From positions 1 through 35,808 of the forward strand of contig NZ_JFAQ01000074.1 in the NCBI RefSeq assembly GCF_001304695.1: a stretch of 35,808 bases of DNA, written 5' to 3'. How positions within the stretch are numbered: the stretch's first letter is position 1; every line of letters starts with the position of its first letter. Origin of the DNA: Xanthomonas axonopodis. Lineage in GTDB: Bacteria > Pseudomonadota > Gammaproteobacteria > Xanthomonadales > Xanthomonadaceae. Below the pieces are notes generated by a model that was not told the DNA's origin, searched no databases, and worked only from the letters and a program-made list of their open reading frames with translations. The translations under genes were made by a program, and so were the position numbers. Shown one piece after another: positions 24,735 through 33,585 of the stretch.

Positions 24735-27700
24735 GCGTCAGCCCCGTCACCGACCCATATCTGCAGTTGCCGCTGCACGGCGTGCGCCTGATCGAGGCCA
24801 GCGCCGGCACCGGCAAGACCTTTACGCTGGCCACCTTGTTCACCCGGCTGGTGGTCGAGCGCGGCTTGCGCATCGGCCAGATCCTGGCGGTGACCTTCAC
24901 CGAAGCCGCCACCCAGGAACTGCGCCGCCGCATCCGTGAACGCTTGGCGCTGGCCGCAACCTTGGTGCCGGATGGCTCACCAACTGGTGGAGAACAGGAC
25001 AACGCCGCGAGCGCATCATCCGTTGCGCAGGACGCGCCCGACGCGCTGCTCACGCGCGCGATCCTCCTCACGCATCTGGACGCTGGCACCGAAACGCCCG
25101 CTGCCCTGCGCCGCCGCCTGCAGCAGGCGGTGGAAGAAATCGACCTGGCCGCCGTGTTCACCATCCACGGCTTCTGCGCGCGCGTGCTACGCGAACACGC
25201 GCTGGAAAGCGGCCAAGCCTTCGCCGCACCGGAATTGCTGGCCAACGACCGCGAATTGCTGGGGGAAGTGGCCGCCGATCTGTGGCGGCAGCGCGCCGCC
25301 GATGCGGTGATGGCCGAAGATCTCATCGCGCTGTGGCCGGGCGGCCCCGAGGCCTTGGCCAGCGATCTGCGCGCCTTGGTGAGGTATTCGCAGTTGCTGC
25401 CTTCACCCACACCGCCAGCGCCCGACCCGACGCCGATCCGCCACGCGGCCGCGCAAGCCCTGGTCGCCGCGCTGCACGCGCACGGCGACACTGCGTATGA
25501 CGCTATCGCTTCGGCATTCGATAACAAGGTCTTCGATGGCCGCCGCGCGCGCCGCGCCAGTTTCGACAAGGCCTTCGAACAGCTATGGAACGGCAGCGCC
25601 GATGCTCACTGGGTCCTGGACGAAAAGGGACACCTGGACAAACTGCTGCCGGCACGCATGCGCGAGTTCTGCAAAGACGGCGCGCATGATCGCGTACCGT
25701 GTTCGCCATTGTTCGACGCACTTCAACTCTGGCAACAGGCCGACCTGCAGGTGCAGCAGTGGCAGCAGCAGCGTCGCATTCGCTTACTGCACGCGCTGCG
25801 CGAGGACGCCATCGCACGGCTCGCGCTGCTCAAGCGGCAACGCCGCGTGCAGACCTACGACGACCTGGTCGATGGGGTGGTGCATGCATTGCAAGGCGCG
25901 CAGGCCGACGCGTTGGTCAAGCGCCTGCGCACGCAATACGCCATCGCGCTGGTGGACGAATTCCAGGACACCGACGATCGCCAGTGGTCGATCGTTTCCA
26001 ACGTATTCGGCGAAGGGCCACTCGCGCAGGCCGCCGGACTGGAACCGGCGCTGTTTCTGATCGGCGACCCCAAGCAGGCCATCTACGGCTTCCGTGGCGG
26101 CGATGTGCGCACCTATCTGGCCGCGGCAGTCACCGCCGAACTGGCGCCGCCGCTGAGCCACAACTTCCGCTCGCGCCCCGGCGTGCTGGCGGCCATCGAC
26201 GCGCTCTACGCGCAGGCCGGCTACGCCGATGCCTTCCTCACCGACGGCATCGCCTTCCACCCGGTGCGGGCCGGCACCAAGCGCGTGGATGAAGACCTGC
26301 AACGCGATGGCGTCACTGCGCCAGCGTTGACGCTGTGGCGCGCGCCGGAACCGCCGCCGCCTGCGAAAGGCAAACCCAAACCCTGGAGCGCAGGCCGCGC
26401 GCGCGAGCTGGTCACCGCCGCCTGCGTCGCCGCAATCCGCGGCTGGCTGGCCGGTGGCCGCGACGGCGCGGCCACGGTGTGCGGCCGCCCGGTGCAGGCC
26501 GGCGATATCGCCGTGCTGGTGCGCAGCCACGGCGAGGCCACGCGTATCCAGCAGGCGCTCGGCGCGGTGGGCATCCCGGCGGTGGCCGCCGGCAAGCAGA
26601 GCCTGTTCGCCACGGAAGAGGCGCTGGAGTTGCTCGCCTTGCTGCAGGCCTTGCTCGACCCGGGCGACGACAGCCGCCTGCGCGCCGCCTTGGCCACGGT
26701 GCTGATCGGCGAAGACGCCGCCGCCATCGCCGCACTTGACCGCGATGGCGAGCGTCACCGCCGCTGGCAGCAACAGGCGCTGGACTGGCGCGAACGCTGG
26801 CAGCGCGGCGGCCCGCTCGCCCTGATCGGCGAGCTCGGCGCCACGCACGGGCAACGCCTGCTTGCCCTGGTCGATGGCGAACGCCGCCTCACCAACTATC
26901 TGCAACTGGCCGAACTGCTGCAGGAAGCCGACGCCCGCGCACTCGGCCCGCATGGCCTGGTCGACTGGCTGTCGCGGCGCATCGCCAATGCCGACGACAA
27001 CGACGAAGCCCAGCAACTGCGGCTGGAATCGGACGCGCGCCGCGTGCAGATTGTCACCCTGCACAAGAGCAAGGGCCTGGAATATCCGCTGGTGTTCCTG
27101 CCGTATGTCGGCATCGGCCGCAGCGACAAGGGCGCCGGCCGCCATTGCGTGGTGCATGCGCCGGACGTGGGCCGTCAGCTGCACTGGAAGACAGAGCGCG
27201 ACGACCCGAGCTGGAGCGCCGCCGAAGCTGCCTGGAAGCAGGAACAACGCGCCGAGGACGCGCGCCTGCTGTATGTCGGTCTGACCCGCGCCGAGCACGC
27301 GCTGTGGATCGCCAGCGGCCCGTTCCATCAGCACGAACGCATCGCATTGTCGGCCATGCTGCGTGCGCTCGATGCGCTGCAGGGCGCGGCGGGCGAGGGC
27401 ACCGTAGTGGTGGACACCAGCACGCCGCCGGCCCACCTGCCGCGGCTGCCGGCTCCGAGCGAGGCGCAGGTGCCTCCCGCGCGCAGCGCGCAACGGCACA
27501 TCGCCCCGGAATGGTGGGTGTATAGCTTCACCCAACTGGCCAACGCCGATGCCGGCGCGGTCACCGACGCGATGGCCAGCGCCACCGTCGTCGGCAGCGG
27601 CGGCAGCGATGAACCGTCCGGCAGCGAGGCGGTCGCCGCGGCTGTTGCCAGCGACGCCGAACCGTTCGATCCGCGCTTTGCCGGCAACCGCTTCGGCGTG

Positions 27701-28684
27701 GTGATGCACGACGTGTTCGAACGCTGCGACTTCGCCGCCTGGCAGGCCTGGCGGTCGGGCCAACCCGCGCCCGAGGGCCAGGCCGCACCCATCCTGGAGG
27801 CCCTGCAACGCGGCGGCTATGCCCAGGACGACCTCGACGACGGCCTGCGCATGCTCACCGCGCTGATCGGCCACACGCTCACCGTGGCCTTGCCCGAAGG
27901 CACCCGCCTGGCCGACGTGCCCGAACCGCAGCGCCGCAACGAAATGGAATTCCATTTCGCCATGCGGCCCACCCGCGTCGATGCGTTGCTGGCCCTGCTG
28001 CATCGGTTTGGCATGGTCGGCGACCGCCAGGCCTTCGGCGCGCGCCAGCGCCTGGAAGGCCTGATGACCGGCCTGATCGACCTCACCTACAGCGTGGACG
28101 GGCGCTGGTATGTGCTGGACTACAAATCCAATCGCCTGCCCAGCTACGACGCCGACGCCCTGGCGCGGGCCATGGCGCACAGCGAGTACGAACTGCAGGC
28201 GCTGATCTACACCGTGGCCCTGCACCGCTGGCTGCGCTTCCGTCTGGGCGAGGCCTACGACTACGCCCGCGACTTCGGCGGCGTGCGCTATCTGTTCTGT
28301 CGCGGCCTGGATGCCGGGCGTCATGCGGTGGCTGCCGGGTCGGAATCCGCTGGCCAAACCCCTGGCAATTCCATCGCGGGCCAGCGCACGCCCGAAACCG
28401 TCCTCGATTCCACGCGGGACGAACCCGACGCCGCTCCGAACGCCGACCTCACGACCACCGGCCTTGCGCTCGCGCCGCTTGGCGATCCGGCACCGGGCAT
28501 CTATGCCTGGCGCTTCGAACCGGCGCTGGTGCAGGCCCTGGACGCCTTGTTCGCTGGCAAGCCTTCAGATGCGCTGTCCAGCAATGCAGCAGAACCCCAT
28601 GTCGCCGACGGGCAAGAGCCCCTCTCCCCCCGGGAGAGGGGTTGGGGTGAGGGGACGTCCACCCAGGGAATGCCCACCCCATGA
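24731..28684 (+). CDS. recB: RecB subunit of exodeoxyribonuclease V
   Basis: A 1317-residue helicase-nuclease. UvrD/Rep-type motifs are present: Walker A EASAGTGKTFT (22-32), motif Ia VTFTEAATQELRRRI (near 53), motif II LVDEFQDTDDRQW (near 407), GDPKQAIYGFRGGD (near 445) and HKSKGLEYPLVFLP (near 776). The C-terminal nuclease domain has the LIDLTYSVDGRWYVLDYKSN block (near 1116), with the Asp and DYKS residues that bind Mg. It unwinds 3' to 5' and loads RecA after Chi. The last 30 codons contain a repeat that encodes LSPRERGWGEG and is not part of the conserved protein. Overlaps recC by ATGA and its stop overlaps an ATG at 28681. Confidence 0.95.
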   Translation: MSVSPVTDPYLQLPLHGVRLIEASAGTGKTFTLATLFTRLVVERGLRIGQILAVTFTEAATQELRRRIRERLALAATLVPDGSPTGGEQDNAASASSVAQDAPDALLTRAILLTHLDAGTETPAALRRRLQQAVEEIDLAAVFTIHGFCARVLREHALESGQAFAAPELLANDRELLGEVAADLWRQRAADAVMAEDLIALWPGGPEALASDLRALVRYSQLLPSPTPPAPDPTPIRHAAAQALVAALHAHGDTAYDAIASAFDNKVFDGRRARRASFDKAFEQLWNGSADAHWVLDEKGHLDKLLPARMREFCKDGAHDRVPCSPLFDALQLWQQADLQVQQWQQQRRIRLLHALREDAIARLALLKRQRRVQTYDDLVDGVVHALQGAQADALVKRLRTQYAIALVDEFQDTDDRQWSIVSNVFGEGPLAQAAGLEPALFLIGDPKQAIYGFRGGDVRTYLAAAVTAELAPPLSHNFRSRPGVLAAIDALYAQAGYADAFLTDGIAFHPVRAGTKRVDEDLQRDGVTAPALTLWRAPEPPPPAKGKPKPWSAGRARELVTAACVAAIRGWLAGGRDGAATVCGRPVQAGDIAVLVRSHGEATRIQQALGAVGIPAVAAGKQSLFATEEALELLALLQALLDPGDDSRLRAALATVLIGEDAAAIAALDRDGERHRRWQQQALDWRERWQRGGPLALIGELGATHGQRLLALVDGERRLTNYLQLAELLQEADARALGPHGLVDWLSRRIANADDNDEAQQLRLESDARRVQIVTLHKSKGLEYPLVFLPYVGIGRSDKGAGRHCVVHAPDVGRQLHWKTERDDPSWSAAEAAWKQEQRAEDARLLYVGLTRAEHALWIASGPFHQHERIALSAMLRALDALQGAAGEGTVVVDTSTPPAHLPRLPAPSEAQVPPARSAQRHIAPEWWVYSFTQLANADAGAVTDAMASATVVGSGGSDEPSGSEAVAAAVASDAEPFDPRFAGNRFGVVMHDVFERCDFAAWQAWRSGQPAPEGQAAPILEALQRGGYAQDDLDDGLRMLTALIGHTLTVALPEGTRLADVPEPQRRNEMEFHFAMRPTRVDALLALLHRFGMVGDRQAFGARQRLEGLMTGLIDLTYSVDGRWYVLDYKSNRLPSYDADALARAMAHSEYELQALIYTVALHRWLRFRLGEAYDYARDFGGVRYLFCRGLDAGRHAVAAGSESAGQTPGNSIAGQRTPETVLDSTRDEPDAAPNADLTTTGLALAPLGDPAPGIYAWRFEPALVQALDALFAGKPSDALSSNAAEPHVADGQEPLSPRERGWGEGTSTQGMPTP
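28618..28654. repeat. CTCTCCC/GGGAGAG palindromic repeat inside the recB 3' end
   Basis: An inverted repeat (CCCCTCTCCC with GGGAGAGGGG) followed by TTGGGGTGAGGGG. It encodes PLSPRERGWGEG in frame. This is a small dispersed element common in xanthomonad genomes; here it extends or replaces the recB end. Confidence 0.75.
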
Positions 28685-28884
28685 ACCAACGCACCACGCC
28701 AATCGCATGGCCGACCCGCACCGCGTCCAAGTCTCTCAGCGATCGCGCCGAGCAAGCACCGCCCGCGTGCCACTGGCGTCAACGCTGCTGCGCGCCCGCA
28801 CCGCACGCCATCGCACCACACGCCAGCACAGGTGCGCGGAGCATGGCGTGGCGCGCGCGCATCCGCCGATGGAATGCCAACGCC

Positions 28885-31272
28885 ATGACCCACCCGAACC
28901 TCCTCACCGCGCTCCACCAGAGCGGCGCCCTGCGCACCCTGGATCTTGCCTTCGCGCAAAGCCTGCAACGCCTGGAGCCGGAGACCGACCCACAGGTGCT
29001 GGCCGGCGCCGCGCTTGCCTCGCTGGCGGTCACCAGCGGCCACGCCGGGCTGGACCTCGCCCGCGCCGCCATGTTGCTGGACGCGCGCGACGGCCCGTCG
29101 CCTCCCTTCCCGGACCCCGCCGACTGGCAACGCAGCCTGGCCGCCTCGCGCTGGGTCGACCAACCGCAGCCCGAAGCCCCGGCCGCCGCCGGTTGCCCAC
29201 TCGTCCTCGAACGCGGCCTGCTCTACCTGCGCCGCTACCGCGAGTACGAACGCCGCCTGGCCCTGGGCCTGCAACGCATCGCCGCACAACCGCCGCCGCC
29301 CTTCGACGCCGCCACGCTCGCGCCGCTGTTCGCACAGTTGTTCCCGAATGCCACCCCAACCCCTCGCACCGCGGAGTCAGCCCCTCTCCCCGCGGCAGAG
29401 GGTGCCCGCAGGGCGGGTGAGGGTCAGGGCCTGCCCGAGCCATCCCACCAGCAAGAGGGCACAAATCCACCTGCGCCGTCCATCAAGGGGTCGAACCAGA
29501 CAGCGCCAGCCCACGCCCCGGACCGCCAAGCCCAGGCCGCGGCCCTCGCGCTGCGCCGCACGCTGCTGCTGGTCACCGGCGGACCCGGCACCGGCAAGAC
29601 CACCACCATCGCCCGCATGCTGCTGCTGCGCATCGCCCAGGCCCAGGCCCAGGCGGCCGGCACATCGCCGCCGCGCATCGCCCTGGCCGCGCCCACCGGC
29701 CGCGCCGCCGAGCGCATGGCCGAGAGCCTGCGCTTGGCCGTGGCCCGCGCCATGGAGCAAGGGCTGCCACCTCCCTCCGCCGCACCGACTCCAGACGCTT
29801 TCCCTCTCCCTTCTACCGCACCGCAACCAGACGCTTTCCCTCTCCCGCCTGAGGGAGAGGGTGCCCGCAGGGCGGGTGAGGGCAGCGTGCCCACCGACCC
29901 GCAAGGGAACACCGCCCTCCTCCCCACCGGTGCCAGCACCCTGCATCGCCTGCTCGGCGTCATCCCGGATTCCCCGCACTTCCGCCATAGCGCCGACAAT
30001 CCGCTGCCGTTCGACCTGATCGTGGTCGACGAAGCCTCCATGGTCGACCTGCCGCTGATGTGCAAGCTGGTCGAAGCCGTCGCCGACGGTACCCAGCTGA
30101 TCCTGCTTGGCGATGCCGACCAGCTGCCCTCGGTGGAAGCCGGCGACGTGCTGGCCGCCATCCTGCAGGCCGCCGGCCCCGGCGATGCCCTGCAGCCAGA
30201 CGACGCCCACGCCCTGCAACCGCTGCTCGGCAGCCCGCCTACCGCCACGCCCGCGCCTGCCCACACCGGCGGGCTCACCGGCCATCGCGTGCACCTGCTG
30301 CGCGGTTACCGCCAGGCAGACAACTTCGCGCTCGCCCCACTGGCCGACGCCATCCGCGCCGGTGATGCCGACACCGCCCTGGCCCTGCTGCGCAGCGGCG
30401 AACTGCCCGGCGTGCACTTCCACGAAGACGGCGAAGACCCGCTCAGCAACGGCCGCGACGCGCTGCTCGCCCACTGGCGCGCACTGGCCAACGCCCAAGA
30501 CCCCGCCGCCGCACTGCGCGATGCCGGCCGCCTGCGCCTGCTCACCGCCGTGCGTGCCGGCCCGCAAGGCGCGCGCGGCCTCAACGCCCGCATCGAACAA
30601 CTGCTGGCCGACACCGGCTCCGGCGCCCGCCGTCTGGGCGGCGCCTCGCCCTGGTTCCATGGCCGCCTGCTGCTGATCACCGAAAACAGCTACCGCCACG
30701 GCCTGTTCAATGGCGATGTCGGCATCTGCCTGCGCAGCGACGCAGGCCCTTCCCCCGGCCAGGGCGACGCGAATGCCGTGACCGCACGCGATCACGCGCC
30801 ATCGTCGTCAAGGCCGGGCCACGCCGGCGACAGGACACACCGTGACGCCCCCGCCACCGACAGCCGTGCCCAAGGCCCCTTGGTCGCCTGGTTCGAAGGC
30901 GACGGCGATGGACAGGTGCGCGGCTTCCATCCCGCCGCACTGCCCGCGCACGAAAGCGCCTTCGCCATGACCGTGCACAAGGCCCAGGGCAGCGAATTCG
31001 ACGAGGTCTGGCTGCAACTGCCCACCCGCGACGCCCGCGTACTCAGCCGCGAACTGCTCTACACCGGCATCACTCGCGCCCGCCGCGCCCTGCACCTAGC
31101 CGGCAGCGAAGCGGTCATGCGCGACGCACTCGCAAGGCACGCCGCGCGGATCTCCGGGTTGGCGTGGCGGTTGGGTGGGGAGCAGATGCAACCCGCTGCT
31201 GGTGCTGCATCACCTTTGCGGGCAACAACGCCAACCGCGTCGGGCAATCCCATCCAGGGCTCTCTATTTTGA
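28885..31272 (+). CDS. recD: RecD subunit of exodeoxyribonuclease V
   Basis: From ATG 28885 (MTHPNLLTALHQSGAL) a 795-residue 5'-3' helicase of superfamily 1B: Walker A VTGGPGTGKTTT (near 230), LAAPTGRAAERMAESL, Walker B LIVVDEASMVDLPLM (near 379), GDADQLPSVEAGDVL, FAMTVHKAQGSEFDEVW (near 694) and LLYTGITRARRALHL. An ATG at 28681 overlapping the recB stop adds 68 residues that are Arg/Ala-rich and unlike RecD, so I prefer 28885, though 28681 cannot be excluded. It is longer than E. coli RecD (608) because of Pro/Ala-rich inserts that hold repeat elements at 29381-29423 and 29794-29882, and a polar insert near 30740-30885. The helicase motifs are intact. Confidence 0.93.
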   Translation: MTHPNLLTALHQSGALRTLDLAFAQSLQRLEPETDPQVLAGAALASLAVTSGHAGLDLARAAMLLDARDGPSPPFPDPADWQRSLAASRWVDQPQPEAPAAAGCPLVLERGLLYLRRYREYERRLALGLQRIAAQPPPPFDAATLAPLFAQLFPNATPTPRTAESAPLPAAEGARRAGEGQGLPEPSHQQEGTNPPAPSIKGSNQTAPAHAPDRQAQAAALALRRTLLLVTGGPGTGKTTTIARMLLLRIAQAQAQAAGTSPPRIALAAPTGRAAERMAESLRLAVARAMEQGLPPPSAAPTPDAFPLPSTAPQPDAFPLPPEGEGARRAGEGSVPTDPQGNTALLPTGASTLHRLLGVIPDSPHFRHSADNPLPFDLIVVDEASMVDLPLMCKLVEAVADGTQLILLGDADQLPSVEAGDVLAAILQAAGPGDALQPDDAHALQPLLGSPPTATPAPAHTGGLTGHRVHLLRGYRQADNFALAPLADAIRAGDADTALALLRSGELPGVHFHEDGEDPLSNGRDALLAHWRALANAQDPAAALRDAGRLRLLTAVRAGPQGARGLNARIEQLLADTGSGARRLGGASPWFHGRLLLITENSYRHGLFNGDVGICLRSDAGPSPGQGDANAVTARDHAPSSSRPGHAGDRTHRDAPATDSRAQGPLVAWFEGDGDGQVRGFHPAALPAHESAFAMTVHKAQGSEFDEVWLQLPTRDARVLSRELLYTGITRARRALHLAGSEAVMRDALARHAARISGLAWRLGGEQMQPAAGAASPLRATTPTASGNPIQGSLF
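29381..29423. repeat. Dispersed repeat in recD, copy 1
   Basis: CCCCTCTCCCCGCGGCAGAG followed by a GGTGCCCGCAGGGCGGGTGA-type arm and GGG. It is translated in frame as PLPAAEGARRAGEG. Its last 27 bases (29397-29423) are identical to copy 2. Confidence 0.8.
29791..29846. repeat. 36-bp tandem duplication in recD
   Basis: CCAGACGCTTTCCCTCTCCC occurs at 29791-29810 and 29827-29846, with similar bases before each. It encodes PTPDAFPLPSTA then PQPDAFPLPPE, two 12-residue repeats that lead into repeat copy 2. Confidence 0.85.
29838..29882. repeat. Dispersed repeat in recD, copy 2
   Basis: CCCTCTCCCGCCTGAGGGAG, then the same 27 bases as copy 1 (here 29856-29882). It is translated in frame as PLPPEGEGARRAGEG. 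The first part is an inverted repeat (CCCTCTCCC/GGGAGAGGG). Confidence 0.85.
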
Positions 31273-31592
31273 TGTGGAAAACGTATGCACAGATGCCGAG
31301 ATCGCCCAGGAAAAGCGGGCCTCTGCGTCAGCAACAGGTAAAACGTGCTTGTTGCTGGAGGCTCTGTATGAGAAGGCAATCGTGCCCAGCAAAGCCAGCG
31401 CTTCTGAGGACAGTCGGAATGAGCACCGCATCGCGCAGGCGCCGCGCCATGCCATGGCAGTCCCATATCGTTCAGCGCCGGCCTGTGCCGAGCGAAGCGC
31501 GCGAGTACGACGGCGTCGGCGCAGCGTGTGCGCTGCTCGCCAACACCGGCGTCGGGTTGGGTTGATGCGGCGGCGTGCCTGCCGGGTGTCTC

Positions 31593-31654
31593 TTCGTCGC
31601 CGCACACAGGAATTCACCACGCTGCCGTGGCGCTGCGCTGGACGTGGGTAACGT
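31593..31654 (+). promoter_or_regulatory. Imperfect PIP box with -10 element for xopQ (HrpX-type promoter)
   Basis: TTCGT (31593-31597), 15 bases, TTCAC (31613-31617), then exactly 31 bases and TAACGT (31649-31654). The known HrpX site is TTCGB-N15-TTCGB with a YANNNT -10 box 30-32 bases later. Only one position of the second half-site differs. It lies about 190 bases before the xopQ start, in the right orientation. HrpX control is thus likely. Confidence 0.75.
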
Positions 31655-31723
31655 TGCGCGCCTGGTCGTCCGCTCGACCGCGGGATTGCGCCGCACGCAT
31701 TGCCGCTGCCCACTGATGCACGC

Positions 31724-31735
31724 GTGAGCGCTCAC
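31724..31735. promoter_or_regulatory. Perfect 12-bp palindrome of LacI-family operator type
   Basis: GTGAGCGCTCAC, identical to the core of the symmetric lac operator, in the untranslated leader 106 bases before the xopQ start and about 70 bases after the -10 box. Could be chance in this GC-rich DNA. Confidence 0.4.
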
Positions 31736-31841
31736 ACGCGACGGTTGCGTGCAGCGTTGTGCGCGCGTGACCGTGAGCACCGGTCTGTCGTGTTGCCAAC
31801 AAGGGCTGCCAGCACCGCCGTTCACTGACAGAGGTCTTCCC

Positions 31842-33236
31842 ATGCAGCCCACCGGAATCCGTTCCACCGCTGGCTTGCCCAGCGCAGACATGACGGCTGA
31901 CCTGCGCGATGCGCCACCCGTCGCCGTGCCGGCACATGTCGCCGCAGACGCCGCCGCGCCGCCGCCGGGTGCCTTGCAGACCATCATTGGCCGTCCTCCC
32001 CGCCCTGACGCGCCACGGCACCGACGCACGCAGAGCTTGCCCGCGCGATTGACGCCTGCCCAGCTCAGCATGCTGGCCGAGCTCGGCGTCGCCGACACGC
32101 CCGTGCTGACGCCCACCGAGGCAGCCGTCCTGCGGGAGCTGCGTCTGCACCGGCCGCAGTTGCCGCTGGACACGCTGCTGTTCACCGACCCGAACAAGGA
32201 CCCCGACGATGTCGTGACCTACACCATCGCCAAGCAGCTGCAGGTCGAAGGCTTTTTGCGTCTGACCGACGTTGTCGTCACCCTGGGCGATGCCGACATG
32301 CGATCGCAACGGGCGCAGCTGGCAAAAGGTGTCTTCGATCGCCTGGCATTGCCGGATGTTCGCGTCGCGCGTGGTCAGGACTACCCCATGACGTCCACGC
32401 AGGCCCGGGAGCATTCCAAGTTCCTCGCCGAGGGGACCGCGCTGCGTGCGGCGCCGGACGCCGTCCACACCGATGGCGTCCTTGCGATGCGCGAGCGCCT
32501 GGCAACCTCGCCCCACAAGCTCGGCATGGTGGTCATCGCCGGAATGACCGATGCCAGCGCCCTGCTTGCCGAGGCGGGCGATCTGGTGCGGGAAAAGGTC
32601 GCGTCCATCACCATCATGGGAGGCATCGACCCGGCCAGGGACGCCGATGGTTTCGTTCAACCGGATACGCGCGCCTACAACAACGCCACCGACATCCACG
32701 CCGCCCGTGCGCTCTACCGGCGCGCGCAGCAACTCGGCATTCCCCTGCGCATCCTGACCAAGGAGGCTGCCTACAGGGCCGCCGTGCCGCCAGCGTTCTA
32801 CGAAGGCATCGCACGCAATGGCCATCCCGTGGGCGAGTACCTGCGCGATGTCCAGAAAAATGCCTTGAAAGGCCTGTGGGAAGGCATCCAGGCCAACCTG
32901 ATCCCCGGTCTGGATACGGCGTGGTTCTTCCGTACGTTCGTTGCAGCACAACCGCAGGATCCAGCGGCACCGGGTCAGCAAGGTGACATGACCTTCGACG
33001 CCATCTGGCCGCAGGTGACCAAGCTCAATCTCTACGATCCGCTGACCCTGCTGGCGGCGCTGCCCGGCACCGCGCGACTGCTGTTCCAGCCAACGCCCAT
33101 GCACCGTGAGGGAGCCAGCCCGGTGGAACATGTGGGCCACGCCGAGGTTGTGCGTCCGGAAAAAGCCAGGCTGTTGCTGTCGGCGCTGGCCAAGGCCGCG
33201 CTCGCCCGGGAGGACGAGGGGCAACACGCGCGCTGA
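31842..33236 (+). CDS. xopQ: Type III effector XopQ (HopQ1/RipB family)
   Basis: A 464-residue protein from ATG 31842 (GAGG site at 31831). It has an N-terminal secretion region rich in Ser, Thr, Pro and Ala, a 14-3-3-binding motif RRTQSLP with Ser65, and a nucleoside-hydrolase-like domain with LLFTDPNKDPDDVV (Asp116) and DTRAYNNATDIH (Tyr279). Family knowledge: XopQ is injected into plant cells, suppresses immunity, binds 14-3-3 proteins by Ser65, needs Asp116 and Tyr279, and is recognised by the plant receptor Roq1. All three residues are at exactly these positions here, so the effector looks functional. It follows the recBCD operon and has its own promoter. Confidence 0.97.
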   Translation: MQPTGIRSTAGLPSADMTADLRDAPPVAVPAHVAADAAAPPPGALQTIIGRPPRPDAPRHRRTQSLPARLTPAQLSMLAELGVADTPVLTPTEAAVLRELRLHRPQLPLDTLLFTDPNKDPDDVVTYTIAKQLQVEGFLRLTDVVVTLGDADMRSQRAQLAKGVFDRLALPDVRVARGQDYPMTSTQAREHSKFLAEGTALRAAPDAVHTDGVLAMRERLATSPHKLGMVVIAGMTDASALLAEAGDLVREKVASITIMGGIDPARDADGFVQPDTRAYNNATDIHAARALYRRAQQLGIPLRILTKEAAYRAAVPPAFYEGIARNGHPVGEYLRDVQKNALKGLWEGIQANLIPGLDTAWFFRTFVAAQPQDPAAPGQQGDMTFDAIWPQVTKLNLYDPLTLLAALPGTARLLFQPTPMHREGASPVEHVGHAEVVRPEKARLLLSALAKAALAREDEGQHAR

Positions 33237-33249
33237 GCGGTTCGCAGCA

Positions 33250-33284
33250 TTCGCGGAGTGGCGCCGTGTGGCGTCATCCGCGAA
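33250..33284. terminator. Stem-loop between xopQ and the Lys-rich gene
   Basis: TTCGCGGA (33250-33257) pairs with TCCGCGAA (33277-33284), and inside it TGGCGCC pairs with GGCGTCA with one mismatch, loop GTGT. It lies 13 bases after the xopQ stop and between convergent genes, so it may stop transcription from both sides. It has no T run. Confidence 0.5.
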
Positions 33285-33338
33285 GCGCGAGGTTGGGCAT
33301 CCCCTCCAGTTCGTCCGCCTGCGAACAGGCCGGGCGGC

Positions 33339-33437
33339 TTACTTGCCCTTCTTTTCCTGCTTGGCCGCGCGCTTTTCTTTCAGCGTCTTGGTCGGCTCTT
33401 TCTTCTGGTTCTTCTTCTGGTCCATCCCCTTGCTCAT
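33339..33437 (-). CDS. 32-residue Lys-rich protein
   Basis: ATG 33437 has GAGGG nine bases upstream. The product, MSKGMDQKKNQKKEPTKTLK plus a basic tail ending EKKGK, has about 13 lysines in 32 residues and no hydrophobic core. A short Lys/Glu protein of this kind could bind nucleic acid or act as a small stress or disordered protein; no function is known to me. The codon use (AAG, GAG) and strong ribosome-binding site support a real gene. It converges on xopQ. Confidence 0.7.
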   Translation of the reverse strand: MSKGMDQKKNQKKEPTKTLKEKRAAKQEKKGK

Positions 33438-33585
33438 GACACCCTCGTGGTTGCTGGATTGAACGCTCTGGCAGCGCCGGACCCGGCGTGCCAGCGTACT
33501 GTAAGGCTTGTGCGCCATGGAAGGGCAGAGGATCTGGCGAAGTGGAGCAAGTGACACCGGGCGGCGGCCGCCGACGCCCATCGCC

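Larger units (their letters stand above)
31273..31841. other. recD-xopQ intergenic region
   Basis: About 570 bases with no convincing gene. It holds a plant-inducible-promoter-like site, a matching -10 box and a 12-bp palindrome, listed separately. The 5' part (31273-31590) shows nothing that I can name. Confidence 0.6.

Noticed and set aside
25784-28357. An 857-codon open frame on the minus strand
   Set aside because: Antisense to recB, same mirror composition, no ribosome-binding site.
28681-28884. recD start at 28681 overlapping the recB stop
   Set aside because: The extra 68 residues are Arg/Ala/Pro-rich and unlike RecD; kept only as an alternative.
31749-31841. Upstream extension of xopQ by 31 codons
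   Set aside because: No ribosome-binding site there; with ATG 31842 the residues S65, D116 and Y279 fall at the known positions.
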